DNA of 64,000 bases from DATCLS01 sp035296625. GTDB taxonomy: Bacteria; Actinomycetota; Acidimicrobiia; Acidimicrobiales; VFJN01. How positions within the stretch are numbered: position 1 is the stretch's first letter; each line of letters starts with the position of its first letter. The notes under the pieces are model-generated. The model did no database searches. It saw only the letters and a program-made list of their open reading frames with translations, and was not told the origin of the DNA. Location: NCBI GenBank assembly GCA_035296625.1, contig DATHAO010000015.1, forward strand, positions 62,001 through 126,000, given 5' to 3'. Positions 24,801 to 33,005 of the stretch are shown one piece after another. Both the position numbers and the translations under genes were made by a program.

Positions 24801-26030
24801 TCAGCCGAGACGGGCCAGCTCGCGCTCGAGGTGGCGCCGCTCGGCGGCGTTGCTGGTGAGGGCGATTGCCCGGCGGAGGGCGTCGGCGGCCTCGTCGTCT
24901 CGTCCGGCCCGCCGGAGCACCTCGGCCCGCGTGGCGTGGAACAGGTGGTAGTGCGGCAGGTCGATCTCGTCGAGGGCGTCGAGTGCCGCCGCCGGGCCAC
25001 GGTGCTCCATCAAGGCGATCGCCCGGTTGAGCGCCACCACGGCGTTGGGCCGCAACCGCTGCAGGTGCTCGTAGAGGGCGACGATCTGAGCCCAGTCGGT
25101 TTGGGCCGCCGTCGTCGCATCGGCATGGACGGCGGCGATGGCGGCTTGGATCTGGTACGGCCCCGGCTGGTTGCGATCGAGACACGCTCGTACGAGTTCG
25201 TGGCCTTCGGCGATCAGCTCACGGTCCCACCGTGACCGGTCCTGGTCCGCGAGGCGTACGAGCTCGCCGCCGTCGCCGAGCCGGGCCGGCGCCCGGGCCT
25301 CGGTCAGCACCATCAGGGCCAGGAGCCCGACGGCCTCGGGCTCGTCGGGGAGCAGGGCGACCAGGGTACGTCCGATGCGTATCGCCTCGCCGGTGAGGGC
25401 CGGGCGGAGCAGATCGTCGCCCGCGGTCGCCGAGTGGCCCTCGGTGTAGATGAGGTAGATGGTGGCGAGGACGGGGCCCAGCCGCTCGTGGAGCTCGTCC
25501 GCCACGGGGATCCGGTAGGCCATGTGGGTGTCCCGGATCTTCCGCTTGGCCCGGCTCAGGCGTTGCCCCATGGTCGGTTCGGGCACCAGGAAGCCATGGG
25601 CGATCTCGGCCGTGGTCAGCCCGCCCAGGAGCCGCAGTGTCAACGCGACCTGGGCGTCGGTACCGAGTGCGGGATGGCAGCACAGGAAGATCAGCCGGAG
25701 CTGGTCGTCCGGCACCGTGTCGATGTCGCCCATCCCGGCCGGAGCATCGGCCGCGGGATCGTGCAACGTCATGGCTTCCCGCTCCCGGGCGTCACGCCTC
25801 GACTCGCGCCGGAGACGGTCGATCGCCCGGTTGCGCGCCGTGGTGGTGATCCAGCCGCCGGGGTTGGGCGGCACCCCGTCGACCGTCCACCGGCCAGCGG
25901 CGAGGGCGAACGCGTCGGCGACCGCGTCCTCGGCCTGATCGATGTCGCCCAGGACCCGCACGAGCGTGGCCGTGCACCGACCGACTTCTCGTCGGTAGAT
26001 GGCGGCGAGCTCGTGCGGGGCGAGGCTCAC
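24801..26030 (-). CDS. ECF sigma factor of the ECF42 type with C-terminal TPR-like domain
   Basis: A 409-residue protein. Regions 2 and 4 occupy about residues 1-175: DIDQAEDAVADAFALAAGRW, GWITTTARNRAIDRLRRESR and GGLTTAEIAHGFLVPEPTMGQRL. The remaining 230 residues are the long helical extension typical of ECF42 factors, with LRPNAVVALNRAIALMEHRG near the end. ECF42 factors lack an anti-sigma factor and are encoded with YCII/DGPF proteins, as here. GTG 26030 overlaps the stop of the YCII gene. The C-terminal domain is thought to control activity. Confidence 0.92.
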   Translation of the reverse strand: MSLAPHELAAIYRREVGRCTATLVRVLGDIDQAEDAVADAFALAAGRWTVDGVPPNPGGWITTTARNRAIDRLRRESRRDAREREAMTLHDPAADAPAGMGDIDTVPDDQLRLIFLCCHPALGTDAQVALTLRLLGGLTTAEIAHGFLVPEPTMGQRLSRAKRKIRDTHMAYRIPVADELHERLGPVLATIYLIYTEGHSATAGDDLLRPALTGEAIRIGRTLVALLPDEPEAVGLLALMVLTEARAPARLGDGGELVRLADQDRSRWDRELIAEGHELVRACLDRNQPGPYQIQAAIAAVHADATTAAQTDWAQIVALYEHLQRLRPNAVVALNRAIALMEHRGPAAALDALDEIDLPHYHLFHATRAEVLRRAGRDDEAADALRRAIALTSNAAERRHLERELARLG

Positions 26031-26383
26031 GCAGGCGGGGCGCCGAGGAAGGGACGCACCTCGACCGGCCACATGCAGGCCTCGGAGCCCTTGCGGGCCC
26101 ACTCGAGGGCCTCGTCGAGATCGGCGGCCTCGATCACGGTGAACCCACCGATCTGCTCCTTGGCCTCCGCATACGGACCGTCGGTCATCGACACCTCGCC
26201 GCCGGCCGCACGCACGACGGTCGCCGACGAGGCGTCCGTGAGGGCGCCGAAGAAGATCCAGACGCCGGCCGCCTTCATCTCGTCCTGGACTGCGGCGACC
26301 CGCGCCATGATGTCCTCGGCCTGCTCGGGCGAGGGTGGTTCCGCGCCTTCTTCCTGGAAGACCGACAGCAGGTACTGCGGCAT
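26027..26383 (-). CDS. YCII/DGPF domain protein
   Basis: A 118-residue YCII-related protein: MPQYLLSVFQEEG, the MTDGPYAEAKEQIGGFTVIEA segment containing the DGP(F/Y) motif, and a WARKGSE helix near the end. It lies directly upstream of the ECF42 sigma gene with a GTGA overlap and overlaps the preceding ABM gene's stop (TGATG). Conserved association suggests it is the usual target or partner of that sigma factor; the activity is unknown. Confidence 0.9.
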   Translation of the reverse strand: MPQYLLSVFQEEGAEPPSPEQAEDIMARVAAVQDEMKAAGVWIFFGALTDASSATVVRAAGGEVSMTDGPYAEAKEQIGGFTVIEAADLDEALEWARKGSEACMWPVEVRPFLGAPPA

Positions 26384-26688
26384 CAGAGGTCGAGGCCGAG
26401 GGCGGCGACCGGGGTGGTGACCGTCATCTGCGGCGGTCGGGCGACCAGCGGGCCGAACGCCGACATGGCCGCCTGCATCGCCTCGCTCTGGCCGTGGTTC
26501 TGCATCGACTTCTCGTCGGCCATCAGGGCGAAGAACCAGAAGCTGTTCTCCTCGCCGCGGTGGTACGAGTAGATCTCGACCCCGGGCTCGTCGGTGGCCG
26601 CCTCGACCATCGCGGCGAGCACGGCCTCCATCTCCTGGGCTTTGCCGTCCTGGCACGTGAACGTGCCCATCATCGAAATCTTGCTCAT
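26383..26688 (-). CDS. Antibiotic biosynthesis monooxygenase (ABM) domain protein
   Basis: A 101-residue dimeric alpha/beta-barrel type protein: MGTFTCQDGKAQEMEAVLAA, GVEIYSYHRGEENSFWFFAL and a C-terminal FGPLVARPPQM. First gene of the ABM-YCII-ECF42 operon, following AAGGGGAACGACC. ABM proteins oxidise small aromatics or degrade haem, or simply act as electron-transfer-free monooxygenases; the substrate here is unknown. Confidence 0.88.
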   Translation of the reverse strand: MSKISMMGTFTCQDGKAQEMEAVLAAMVEAATDEPGVEIYSYHRGEENSFWFFALMADEKSMQNHGQSEAMQAAMSAFGPLVARPPQMTVTTPVAALGLDL

Positions 26689-26749
26689 GGTCGTTCCCCT
26701 TCGCGACCTGGGTCGCATCACCGAGTCGACCTCGTGCCGACATCGCTAC

Positions 26750-26775
26750 TACGAACGGCCGTGCCGGTTTCGACA
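26750..26775 (-). promoter_or_regulatory. Candidate ECF42-type promoter
   Basis: Reading the minus strand, TGTCGA (complement of 26770-26775) is followed after 16 bp by CGTA (complement of 26750-26753), about 62 bp before the ABM start. TGTCGA is the -35 element described for ECF42 targets and a CGWC-like -10 is expected; the -10 here is imperfect. If real, the operon is autoregulated. Confidence 0.45.
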
Positions 26776-26914
26776 CAGGCCCGTGTGATTTTCTTCGCTG
26801 AACTCTGGCCTCGGTGCACCCCAGGAGCGGGACCGTATCGGCGTGAACCGATCGGCACCGCCGCCGGCCCAGACCTTCCGAGCATGTCGACGGGGCGTGC
26901 GAGAAGGAGGGCGT

Positions 26915-27394
26915 ATGAGAGTTCACAGGATCGTGGTGACCGGAGCCGCTGCGTTGGGCCTGGTTGTCGCGTCGCTGACGGCGACGAGCCCCGCAGGGGC
27001 GCAGGACGCCACCGTCACACGCGGCGAGTTCCATTCCTTCGCCGTCGGTACCGGCCTCGACATCGGGGGCCATGCCGAGATGGTCCGCTCAGCCGATGGC
27101 CGCACCCACGTGATGATCCACGTGTCCGGGCTCGAGCCGGGTGTCACCTACGCATCTCATGTCCACGCCGCGCCCTGCTCAGTGGGCGAGGCCGACGGCC
27201 ACTACAAGCTCGATCCGGCCGGCGCGGCCACCCCGCCCAACGAGATCTGGCCGGGGCCCATCTCCGCCAATCAGGCGGGGTTGGCCAGTGGCCAGACGGT
27301 GGCCGAGTTCACCGCCGGACCGACGGCGGTTTCGGTGGTCGTGCACCGACCGGGCCCGGTGCCCAACAAGATCGCCTGCGCCGACCTGGCGTGA
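26915..27394 (+). CDS. Secreted Cu/Zn superoxide dismutase-like protein
   Basis: A 159-residue exported protein: residues 1-29 are a signal peptide ending SPAGAQ. The mature part is a small beta-sandwich with THVMIHVSGLEPG and SHVHAAPCSVGEADGHYKLD, which place several histidines like the SOD Cu/Zn ligands. The residue set looks incomplete compared with true SodC, so it may be a CHRD/SOD-fold binding protein rather than an active dismutase. A strong GAAGGAGG site precedes ATG 26915. Only 19 bp separate it from the ECF sigma gene, so it probably belongs to that operon. Confidence 0.75.
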   Translation: MRVHRIVVTGAAALGLVVASLTATSPAGAQDATVTRGEFHSFAVGTGLDIGGHAEMVRSADGRTHVMIHVSGLEPGVTYASHVHAAPCSVGEADGHYKLDPAGAATPPNEIWPGPISANQAGLASGQTVAEFTAGPTAVSVVVHRPGPVPNKIACADLA

Positions 27395-27413
27395 CGGGGC
27401 GAGCAGGACCACC

Positions 27414-27995
27414 ATGGTCCTGAACCGAACGGGCGGTGCGGTGGCACAGACGGGTATGGATCCAGGCGGCGCGGAGCGCACCGATGCCGAGCTCCTGGCC
27501 GCCGTCGCCCGGCAGGACCGAGGTGCCCTGCGCATGCTCTACGAGCGTCACGAGCCGTGGATCATGGCCCGGGTCGCCCGCCGTTGCGCCGATCGCCAGA
27601 TGGCCGAGGAGGTCGTACAGGACACCTTCGTGGCCGTCTGGCGATCGGCCGATCGCTACGAGGGCCGGGGCGAAGTGGCGGCGTGGATGTGGGGCATCGC
27701 CATCCACGAGCTCCTCCACAGGCTGCGTCCCCGCAAGCCGCTGCTGGACCGGCTCCGGATGATTCGTTCCGACACCCTCGCCTCGGCGGAGGAGCAGGTT
27801 CTCCTGGGTGTTCAGCACGGAGAGCTCGGCACGGCCATGGGGGGCCTCTCGCCGGAGCTCGGGGCCGTCGTCCAAGCCACAGTTCTGGACGGCTTGACGA
27901 CGAGGGAGGCGGCCAGGCTGCTGGGAATCCCGGCAGGCACGGTGAAGACACGGATGATGCGAGCCAAGGCCCAGATGAGGGAGGCGTTGGCATGA
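27414..27995 (+). CDS. ECF RNA polymerase sigma factor
   Basis: A 193-residue sigma factor (179 if started at ATG 27456). Region 2: GALRMLYERHEPWIMARVAR, MAEEVVQDTFVAVWRSADRY, VAAWMWGIAIHELLHRLR. Region 4: LDGLTTREAARLLGIPAGTVKTRMMRAKA. Its stop overlaps the start of a zinc-finger anti-sigma factor fused to a membrane domain, so it is held inactive until an envelope signal arrives. The operon then encodes an ABC exporter, presumably its regulon. Confidence 0.9.
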   Translation: MVLNRTGGAVAQTGMDPGGAERTDAELLAAVARQDRGALRMLYERHEPWIMARVARRCADRQMAEEVVQDTFVAVWRSADRYEGRGEVAAWMWGIAIHELLHRLRPRKPLLDRLRMIRSDTLASAEEQVLLGVQHGELGTAMGGLSPELGAVVQATVLDGLTTREAARLLGIPAGTVKTRMMRAKAQMREALA

Positions 27996-28822
27996 CCGAG
28001 TGGCACGTTTCCGCCCCGCAGCTGGAGGCGTTCCGGACCGGAACGATCGGCAGGACGCACGCCGCCTCGGTGGAGGCGCACCTGGTCTCGTGCGCGGGCT
28101 GCCGCCAGGCGCTCGCCGCCGGCGCCGACGCCGGCGGACTCGAGCGCCAGGACCGGATGTGGGCGCGCATCGCCGACGCCGTCGACCGGCCGGGCCCACA
28201 GGCGCGCTTCGAGAGCGTGTGGGCTCGGGCCACCTTCGGTAGCCCGCCCCTCGCGGGCGCGGCCGTCGTCGCCCTTCTGTTGGCACTGGCCGTACCGTTG
28301 CTGGCCGATGCCATGTCGCCCCGGGCGGGGGTGACGGCGCTGCTGGCGTTCGCGCCACTGGCCCCTCTGTTGGGTGTCGTCGCCGCCTTCCGTCCGTCGT
28401 ACGATCCGGCCGGCGAGATCACGCTGGCCACGCCGGTCGCCACCATGCGCCTGGTCCTGCTCCGCACGCTGGTGGTGGCGACCGCGTCGATCCCGATAGG
28501 TCTGCTGGTGGCAGTCCTGCTGCCGGTGCGGACCTCGCTGTTGGTCGGCTGGGTGCTGCCGGGGCTCGCCCTGTGCGCCGTGACCCTGGCCGTTGGCACC
28601 CGGGTCGAGGTCGGCCGGTTGGCCATTTCCCTGGCCCTGGGCTGGGGCGTCCTCGTGTCGATGCTGGCCCGCGACATGCACCGGGGCAGCACCACCGCCG
28701 CTCTGTCCGATTGGGTGGTCAACCAGCCCGCGACGCAGATCACATTCGCCCTCGTGGCGCTTGCGGCCGGGCTCGTACTCGCCGCCCGGCGCGACGACCC
28801 GGTCGCCTGGAGCGAACCATGA
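27992..28822 (+). CDS. Anti-sigma factor: N-terminal zinc finger fused to polytopic membrane domain
   Basis: A 276-residue protein. The N-terminal 45 residues are a ZAS/zf-HC2 domain with the H-x3-C-x2-C motif at His30, Cys34 and Cys37. From about residue 85 on there are about six hydrophobic segments instead of the single helix usual for ECF anti-sigma factors. ATGA overlaps join it to both the sigma gene before and the ABC ATPase gene after. The membrane domain may sense the state of the exporter or its substrate. Confidence 0.88.
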   Translation: MTEWHVSAPQLEAFRTGTIGRTHAASVEAHLVSCAGCRQALAAGADAGGLERQDRMWARIADAVDRPGPQARFESVWARATFGSPPLAGAAVVALLLALAVPLLADAMSPRAGVTALLAFAPLAPLLGVVAAFRPSYDPAGEITLATPVATMRLVLLRTLVVATASIPIGLLVAVLLPVRTSLLVGWVLPGLALCAVTLAVGTRVEVGRLAISLALGWGVLVSMLARDMHRGSTTAALSDWVVNQPATQITFALVALAAGLVLAARRDDPVAWSEP

Positions 28823-29757
28823 ACCTCACCGTCTCGACGCACGCGCTCGCCAAGCACTTCGGCGGTACTCCCGCCGTGGACGGCGTCGACATGGCCGTCG
28901 TCGGAGGCGTGGTGGGCCTGCTCGGGCCCAACGGTGCCGGCAAGACCACGCTGCTCCGGATGCTGGCCACGGTCCTGGTGCCCGACAGAGGAGACACGCG
29001 ACTGCTCGGCTTGGACCCGGCGCGGCCCGGTGACCGCCTCGGCATCCGCCGCCAGTTGGGCTACCTGCCCCAGGAGCCCGGTCTCTACCCGGGCTTCAGC
29101 GCGTTCGACCTCGTCGACTACGTCGCCGTGCTCAAGGAGATGAGCGATCGGAACGCGCGTCGCGACGAGGTGCGCCGCGTTCTCGACCTGGTCGGCCTCA
29201 GCGATGACATGCACCGTCGCATCCGCACGCTGTCGGGAGGCACGCGTCATCGGGTGGCCCTGGCCGCCTCGCTGCTCGGTTCTCCACGACTGTTGCTGAT
29301 GGACGAGCCGGCCGCCGGCCTCGATCCGGAGCACCGTCTCCAGCTGCGCTCGATCCTGTCCGAGGCGGGCACTCGCGGGACCGTGATCGTTGCCACCCAC
29401 CACACGGCCGAGGCGGCCGCGCTGTGCCAGCAGGTGATGGTGATGCTGGGCGGCCGGGTGTGCTTCACCGGGCCACCGGCAGGCCTGGCCGCCCTTGCCC
29501 AGGACAAGGTCTGGGTGGACGACACTCCTGTCTCCGTCGATCGTGCCGGTCGGGTCCAGTCGTGGGTCACGTCCGAGGGGCGGATCCGCAACATCGGCGA
29601 GCCTCCGGCCGGCGCCGACCTGGTCGAACCCAGCATCGACGACGGATACCTGCTCCTCACCAGCCGCCACGAAGCTTCCGGGCCTGCCGGCCGGTCCCGT
29701 GCCGGCGTGGGGCGTCGGCTCGGTCGGCGGCTGGCCTCGATCGGCGGGGGGCGATGA
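28819..29757 (+). CDS. ABC transporter ATP-binding protein
   Basis: A 312-residue ATPase: Walker A GPNGAGKTT, QEPGLYPGF at the Q-loop, a variant signature LSGGTRHRV, Walker B LLLMDEPAAGLDP and H-loop ATHHTAEA. The last 90 residues are an ABC-2-exporter accessory region. Starts within the stop codon of the anti-sigma gene. Together with the next two genes it should form an exporter under control of the ECF sigma factor. Confidence 0.9.
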   Translation: MNLTVSTHALAKHFGGTPAVDGVDMAVVGGVVGLLGPNGAGKTTLLRMLATVLVPDRGDTRLLGLDPARPGDRLGIRRQLGYLPQEPGLYPGFSAFDLVDYVAVLKEMSDRNARRDEVRRVLDLVGLSDDMHRRIRTLSGGTRHRVALAASLLGSPRLLLMDEPAAGLDPEHRLQLRSILSEAGTRGTVIVATHHTAEAAALCQQVMVMLGGRVCFTGPPAGLAALAQDKVWVDDTPVSVDRAGRVQSWVTSEGRIRNIGEPPAGADLVEPSIDDGYLLLTSRHEASGPAGRSRAGVGRRLGRRLASIGGGR

Positions 29758-29758
29758 C

Positions 29759-30748
29759 ATGAGCGCCGTCGCCGCTCCCGTCGCATCAGCCCCCCTCGGA
29801 GCGACCGTCGAGCGGAGGTCCATACTGGCGCTGGCCGGCGTCGAAGCCCGGCGGAACCTGCGCAGCCCCCTGCTGCTGGTGGTGCTGGCCTTCAGCGCAC
29901 TCAGCGTCCTGAGCATGAACTCGGCCGATTGGAGCGGCGGAACCTACGCGGACCTCCCGCTGTACTTCGTGCCCCTCGCGGGCGGCACGTTCTTCCTGGG
30001 CCTTCGCTCGGCCGGCCGAGACCACCGGGCTGACGTCCCGCCGTTGGCGGAGGACTGCGCCCTCGACGAGCCGGTGCGGATGGCCGGCCGGCTGCTGGGC
30101 CTGGCGGTCTTTCCCGCCATCGCCGCGGCCGGCGTGCTCGTGGTCGAGGTGGCCAGCCGGATCGAGGGCGGCTACTGGATCGGCGACGCCCCGTGGCGAA
30201 CGGACACCGCCCTTCACACGCCGTTCGAGCTGCTCCAGCCCATCGCCCTGGTCGCCTTCGCCGGCGCGGCCGGGGTCGCGGCCGGGCGCCGGTTCAGGCA
30301 CCGAACGCCGATCGCCGTCCTCGCCGGGGTCATGACCTTCCTGTCGTGGGGCGCGTATTGGGTCTTCCAGTGGCCGCCCATGTTCGTGGTGTCGTTCGTC
30401 CAGACCCAGCCGATCTCGCAGTGGGCCGGTCCGGCCTCGGCCGGCGCGTCCTCGTTCCCGGATCACTGGCTCGTCAGCTACGACGACTACGAGAGGTTCT
30501 GGGCCCGCCAGTACGTGGATCAGGCGCTCGCCGGCGGTCACGTCCTGTACCTGATCGGCCTCACCGTCTTGTGCGTCGGCTTCGCGCTACGCGTGCGGGG
30601 CGGGGGTGCGGCCACGCCGCCGGCCGTGCTGTGGCGGCGTCTGCGTTGGATCGGGTGGGCCTGCGTGGCGGGCGGCATCCTGATCCAGCTTTGGTCGACC
30701 GGCTTCGCCCTCACACCGGGCGGCACGGGCGAGGGGCAGATCCCGTGA
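29759..30748 (+). CDS. ABC transporter permease-like membrane protein
   Basis: A 329-residue polytopic protein. LALAGVEARRNLRSPLLLVVLAF near the N-terminus is a typical ABC-2 permease entry helix, followed by about five more hydrophobic segments; a large extracytoplasmic loop (about 215-255) is aromatic-rich. One base separates it from the ATPase stop. The sequence is divergent and assignment rests on topology and context. Confidence 0.78.
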   Translation: MSAVAAPVASAPLGATVERRSILALAGVEARRNLRSPLLLVVLAFSALSVLSMNSADWSGGTYADLPLYFVPLAGGTFFLGLRSAGRDHRADVPPLAEDCALDEPVRMAGRLLGLAVFPAIAAAGVLVVEVASRIEGGYWIGDAPWRTDTALHTPFELLQPIALVAFAGAAGVAAGRRFRHRTPIAVLAGVMTFLSWGAYWVFQWPPMFVVSFVQTQPISQWAGPASAGASSFPDHWLVSYDDYERFWARQYVDQALAGGHVLYLIGLTVLCVGFALRVRGGGAATPPAVLWRRLRWIGWACVAGGILIQLWSTGFALTPGGTGEGQIP

Positions 30749-31362
30749 TGTCTCGCCTGACGGGTGTCGCCTGGGTGCGTCCCACCCTGCGGCTGATTCC
30801 CTGGTGGGGTCTGCTGCTTCCGGCGGGTCTGTCCGGCCTGGTCGGGCTCCTCGTTCGGTTGGCCGGTGGCGCGGTGCCCGACCAGGTCGGCGTGGCCGCT
30901 CTGGCGGCGATGGCCGCTGCCGCCCCTCAGGTCCTCGAGGACCCCGCTCGCGACCTTCTGTCGGCGATCCCCCAGAGCCGGCGGCGCCGGGTCGGCCACC
31001 GCCTGGTCCTGTTGCTCCCCGTCCTGCTCGTGGCCTGGGTGCTGCTGGCACCGCTCGTCGTGGACCCGCGGGAGTCGGCCGGGCTGTCGGTCGGGCCGCT
31101 GTTGGCTCTGGCCGCGATCGGCCTGTCGGCGGGGTGCTTGGCGGGTCGGGTCCTCCCGGGGCTGGCCGCGCCGCTCGGCACGGCCATACCGCTGGGCGTC
31201 GTCGCGATCCGGTTGGTCCTCGCAGACCGAGTGACCCGGTCCGACATCTTGGACGTGTGGATCGACTTCCCGTGGGCCACGACCGCGGTCGCCGGACTGG
31301 TCTGCGTGGTCAGCCTTCGCGAAGCGCGCCTGCCCGGGTTTCGGCCCGCGCGCGCAACGTAG
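30748..31362 (+). CDS. Polytopic membrane protein, last gene of the ECF/ABC operon
   Basis: A 204-residue protein with about six hydrophobic segments, mostly Leu/Ala/Val, and short polar loops containing QVLEDPARDLLSAIPQSRRR. TGATG overlap joins it to the preceding permease gene. It lacks recognisable motifs; a second permease subunit or an accessory protein is likely from position. Confidence 0.7.
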   Translation: MSRLTGVAWVRPTLRLIPWWGLLLPAGLSGLVGLLVRLAGGAVPDQVGVAALAAMAAAAPQVLEDPARDLLSAIPQSRRRRVGHRLVLLLPVLLVAWVLLAPLVVDPRESAGLSVGPLLALAAIGLSAGCLAGRVLPGLAAPLGTAIPLGVVAIRLVLADRVTRSDILDVWIDFPWATTAVAGLVCVVSLREARLPGFRPARAT

Positions 31363-31394
31363 CTTCCGCAGGCTCGCAGGCGGCGGCCGTCCGT

Positions 31395-31754
31395 TCAGTG
31401 GAGGGCGTGGACCAGCGCGTCGAAGATGCGGGCGTCACCGCTCACGGTGAGATCGTCCTGGCTGGTCGGGTTGCCCGCGGCGGCGTGGACGAGCAGGTCC
31501 ATCCACGCCGAGAGCGGGCCGCTCACCGTGGCCGCCGGCTCGGGGTGGTCGGCCTCGGCTTCCAGGACACCTAGCGAGCCGTTCTGCACGCTGAGCAGGA
31601 ACCCGTGGGCGCTGGCGGCGGGGTCTTCGACGACGCACCGGATCGAGATGCCGTCGAGATCGGCTCGGGTGCCGTCGAACATGTGCTGGAGCCCGCGAAG
31701 TGCGTTGTCGATGCTGGTGGGTCGCGACGTAGCCGCGCCGGTCGCTTGTGCAGT
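31395..31754 (-). pseudogene. SCP2-like domain fragment (3' part of a lost gene)
   Basis: The frame ending at 31395 reads ALRGLQHMFDGTRADLDGIS, a barrel-forming middle, and PTSQDDLTVSGDARIFDALV at the end, which is an SCP2/alkyl-sulfatase C-terminal-like domain of about 115 residues. It has no good start or ribosome site, and its upstream side merges out of frame with the truncated Fe-S protein. An ATG at 31682 could in principle start a 95-residue protein. Confidence 0.6.
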
Positions 31755-32361
31755 CGGCGCAGGGGTTGTAGTCGAGCGGATCGTCGTAGGTGTCGAGCTC
31801 GGCGTCGACGACGAGCGTGTCGAGGAGCACGAAGTTCCCGAACCGCGGGTGGATGACGTTGCGGTTGATGCCCATGTGGCCGAGGCCGGCCTCGACGGCG
31901 ACGGTCTTGTGGGAGATCTCCCAGACGGCGCCGCTGCCCCACCGGCCTGCCTCCATGGGGAACCCGACCGAAGTCACCACCGCCCGTGCCCCGAGGCGGT
32001 GGAGGGCCCGCGCGATCTCGTGGGCGACCGTGGCGAGCCGTTCGCCGTCGTGGTGGAAGGCCGTGTTCGCGATCGAGCGGGGCGGCGACACGAGGTTGTC
32101 GCGGTTGGTGGCGATCACGAGCGAGATGAGCGTCCGCGCCCCGGGCAGCAGCCGCTCGGCGGTCTCGCGCTGGGTGCCGAGCGCAGCCCGGTCGACGTCC
32201 ACGAACCCGACGTCGTCGGCGCCCAGCTCCCGGCACAACTCGCCGAGCCGTGCCGCACTCAGGCGGGGCGGCGCCGCCCGCGGCGGGCCTTCAGCGAGCC
32301 GCCGCTCGAGCGCACGGCGCGACGCCTCGGCCTCGGCGCTGCCCCGAAAGACCGCGCTCAT
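31750..32361 (-). pseudogene. Epoxyqueuosine reductase-like / 4Fe-4S protein, C-terminus deleted
   Basis: Reading from ATG 32361, about 204 residues match the cobalamin-binding-type N-terminal domain of QueG-like and related 4Fe-4S proteins: LGADDVGFVDVDRAALGTQR, ISHKTVAVEAGLGHMGINRN and DYNPCADC. Homology stops exactly at the first cysteine pair of the ferredoxin domain, and the frame then runs into low-complexity sequence. The 4Fe-4S C-terminal half is gone, joined to an SCP2 fragment. Its start overlaps the stop of the intact CMD gene (ATGA). Confidence 0.75.
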
Positions 32362-32954
32362 CCGCGAGTTGACAGGCTGTCGCGGTCGTCGGCGTCATCG
32401 GCGAGCTGCCCCAGGTCACGCAACCCGAACGTGTCGGCGAGCCGGACGATGGCGTTGAAGAGACACGCGACCCAGACCGCCTCGAGCACCTGCGGGCCGG
32501 TCCAGCCGTGGGACCGCATCCGGTCCAGGTCGTCGTCGGTGATGCGATAGGCGTGCTGCGTGATGGTCGTCGCCAGCTCGGCCAGCGCCCGGACCTCGGT
32601 GGGGATCGCGGGGTCGTCGAGGGCACCGTTGAGCACGGCGTCGGCGTACGTGCTGTCGGTGCCGAGCAGGCGGAGCAGCGAGTCGTGGGCGGTCGTGCAG
32701 TACTGGCACGACGCCACCCGGGCCACTGTCAAGGCGATGACCTCCTTCGCCTCCCGGGGCAGATGGCCGCCGCCGAACATGCTGCGGTAGCCGGCGACGA
32801 AGGCGCCGAGCATGTCTGGGCGAGTGCTCACCAGCTTGAACACGTCGGGCACGAAACCGGCGAACAGGTCGCGCAGCTCGCCGTAGAGCTCTGCGACCTC
32901 ACCGCTGGCGTCTGCCTCCCGCACGATCTCCACACGTCCTGTCCTGTGGGTCAT
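32358..32954 (-). CDS. Carboxymuconolactone decarboxylase / AhpD-like peroxidase-related protein
   Basis: A 198-residue all-helical protein with the AhpD-type redox motif: EVIALTVARVASCQYCTTAH, giving CxxC followed by His at the expected spacing. Members reduce peroxides or act in thiol redox relay. The C-terminal helices contain VLEAVWVACLFNAIVRLADT. It is divergent from a HxlR regulator with a small AT-rich dyad between, which suggests redox-responsive control. Confidence 0.88.
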   Translation of the reverse strand: MTHRTGRVEIVREADASGEVAELYGELRDLFAGFVPDVFKLVSTRPDMLGAFVAGYRSMFGGGHLPREAKEVIALTVARVASCQYCTTAHDSLLRLLGTDSTYADAVLNGALDDPAIPTEVRALAELATTITQHAYRITDDDLDRMRSHGWTGPQVLEAVWVACLFNAIVRLADTFGLRDLGQLADDADDRDSLSTRG

Positions 32955-32964
32955 CCTCAGAGAG

Positions 32965-32977
32965 TATCTAGGAGATA
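32965..32977. promoter_or_regulatory. Candidate HxlR operator, TATCT-N3-AGATA
   Basis: A perfect 5-bp dyad TATCT AGG AGATA sits in a short AT-rich island of the 51-bp region between the CMD and HxlR starts. A wider pair TAGTA (32976-32980) and TACTA (32990-32994) overlaps. Redox-sensing HxlR/YodB-type regulators bind similar AT-rich dyads; binding here is inferred. Confidence 0.5.
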
Positions 32978-33005
32978 GTAATTGCCAACTACTAGACTCG
33001 CGGTC

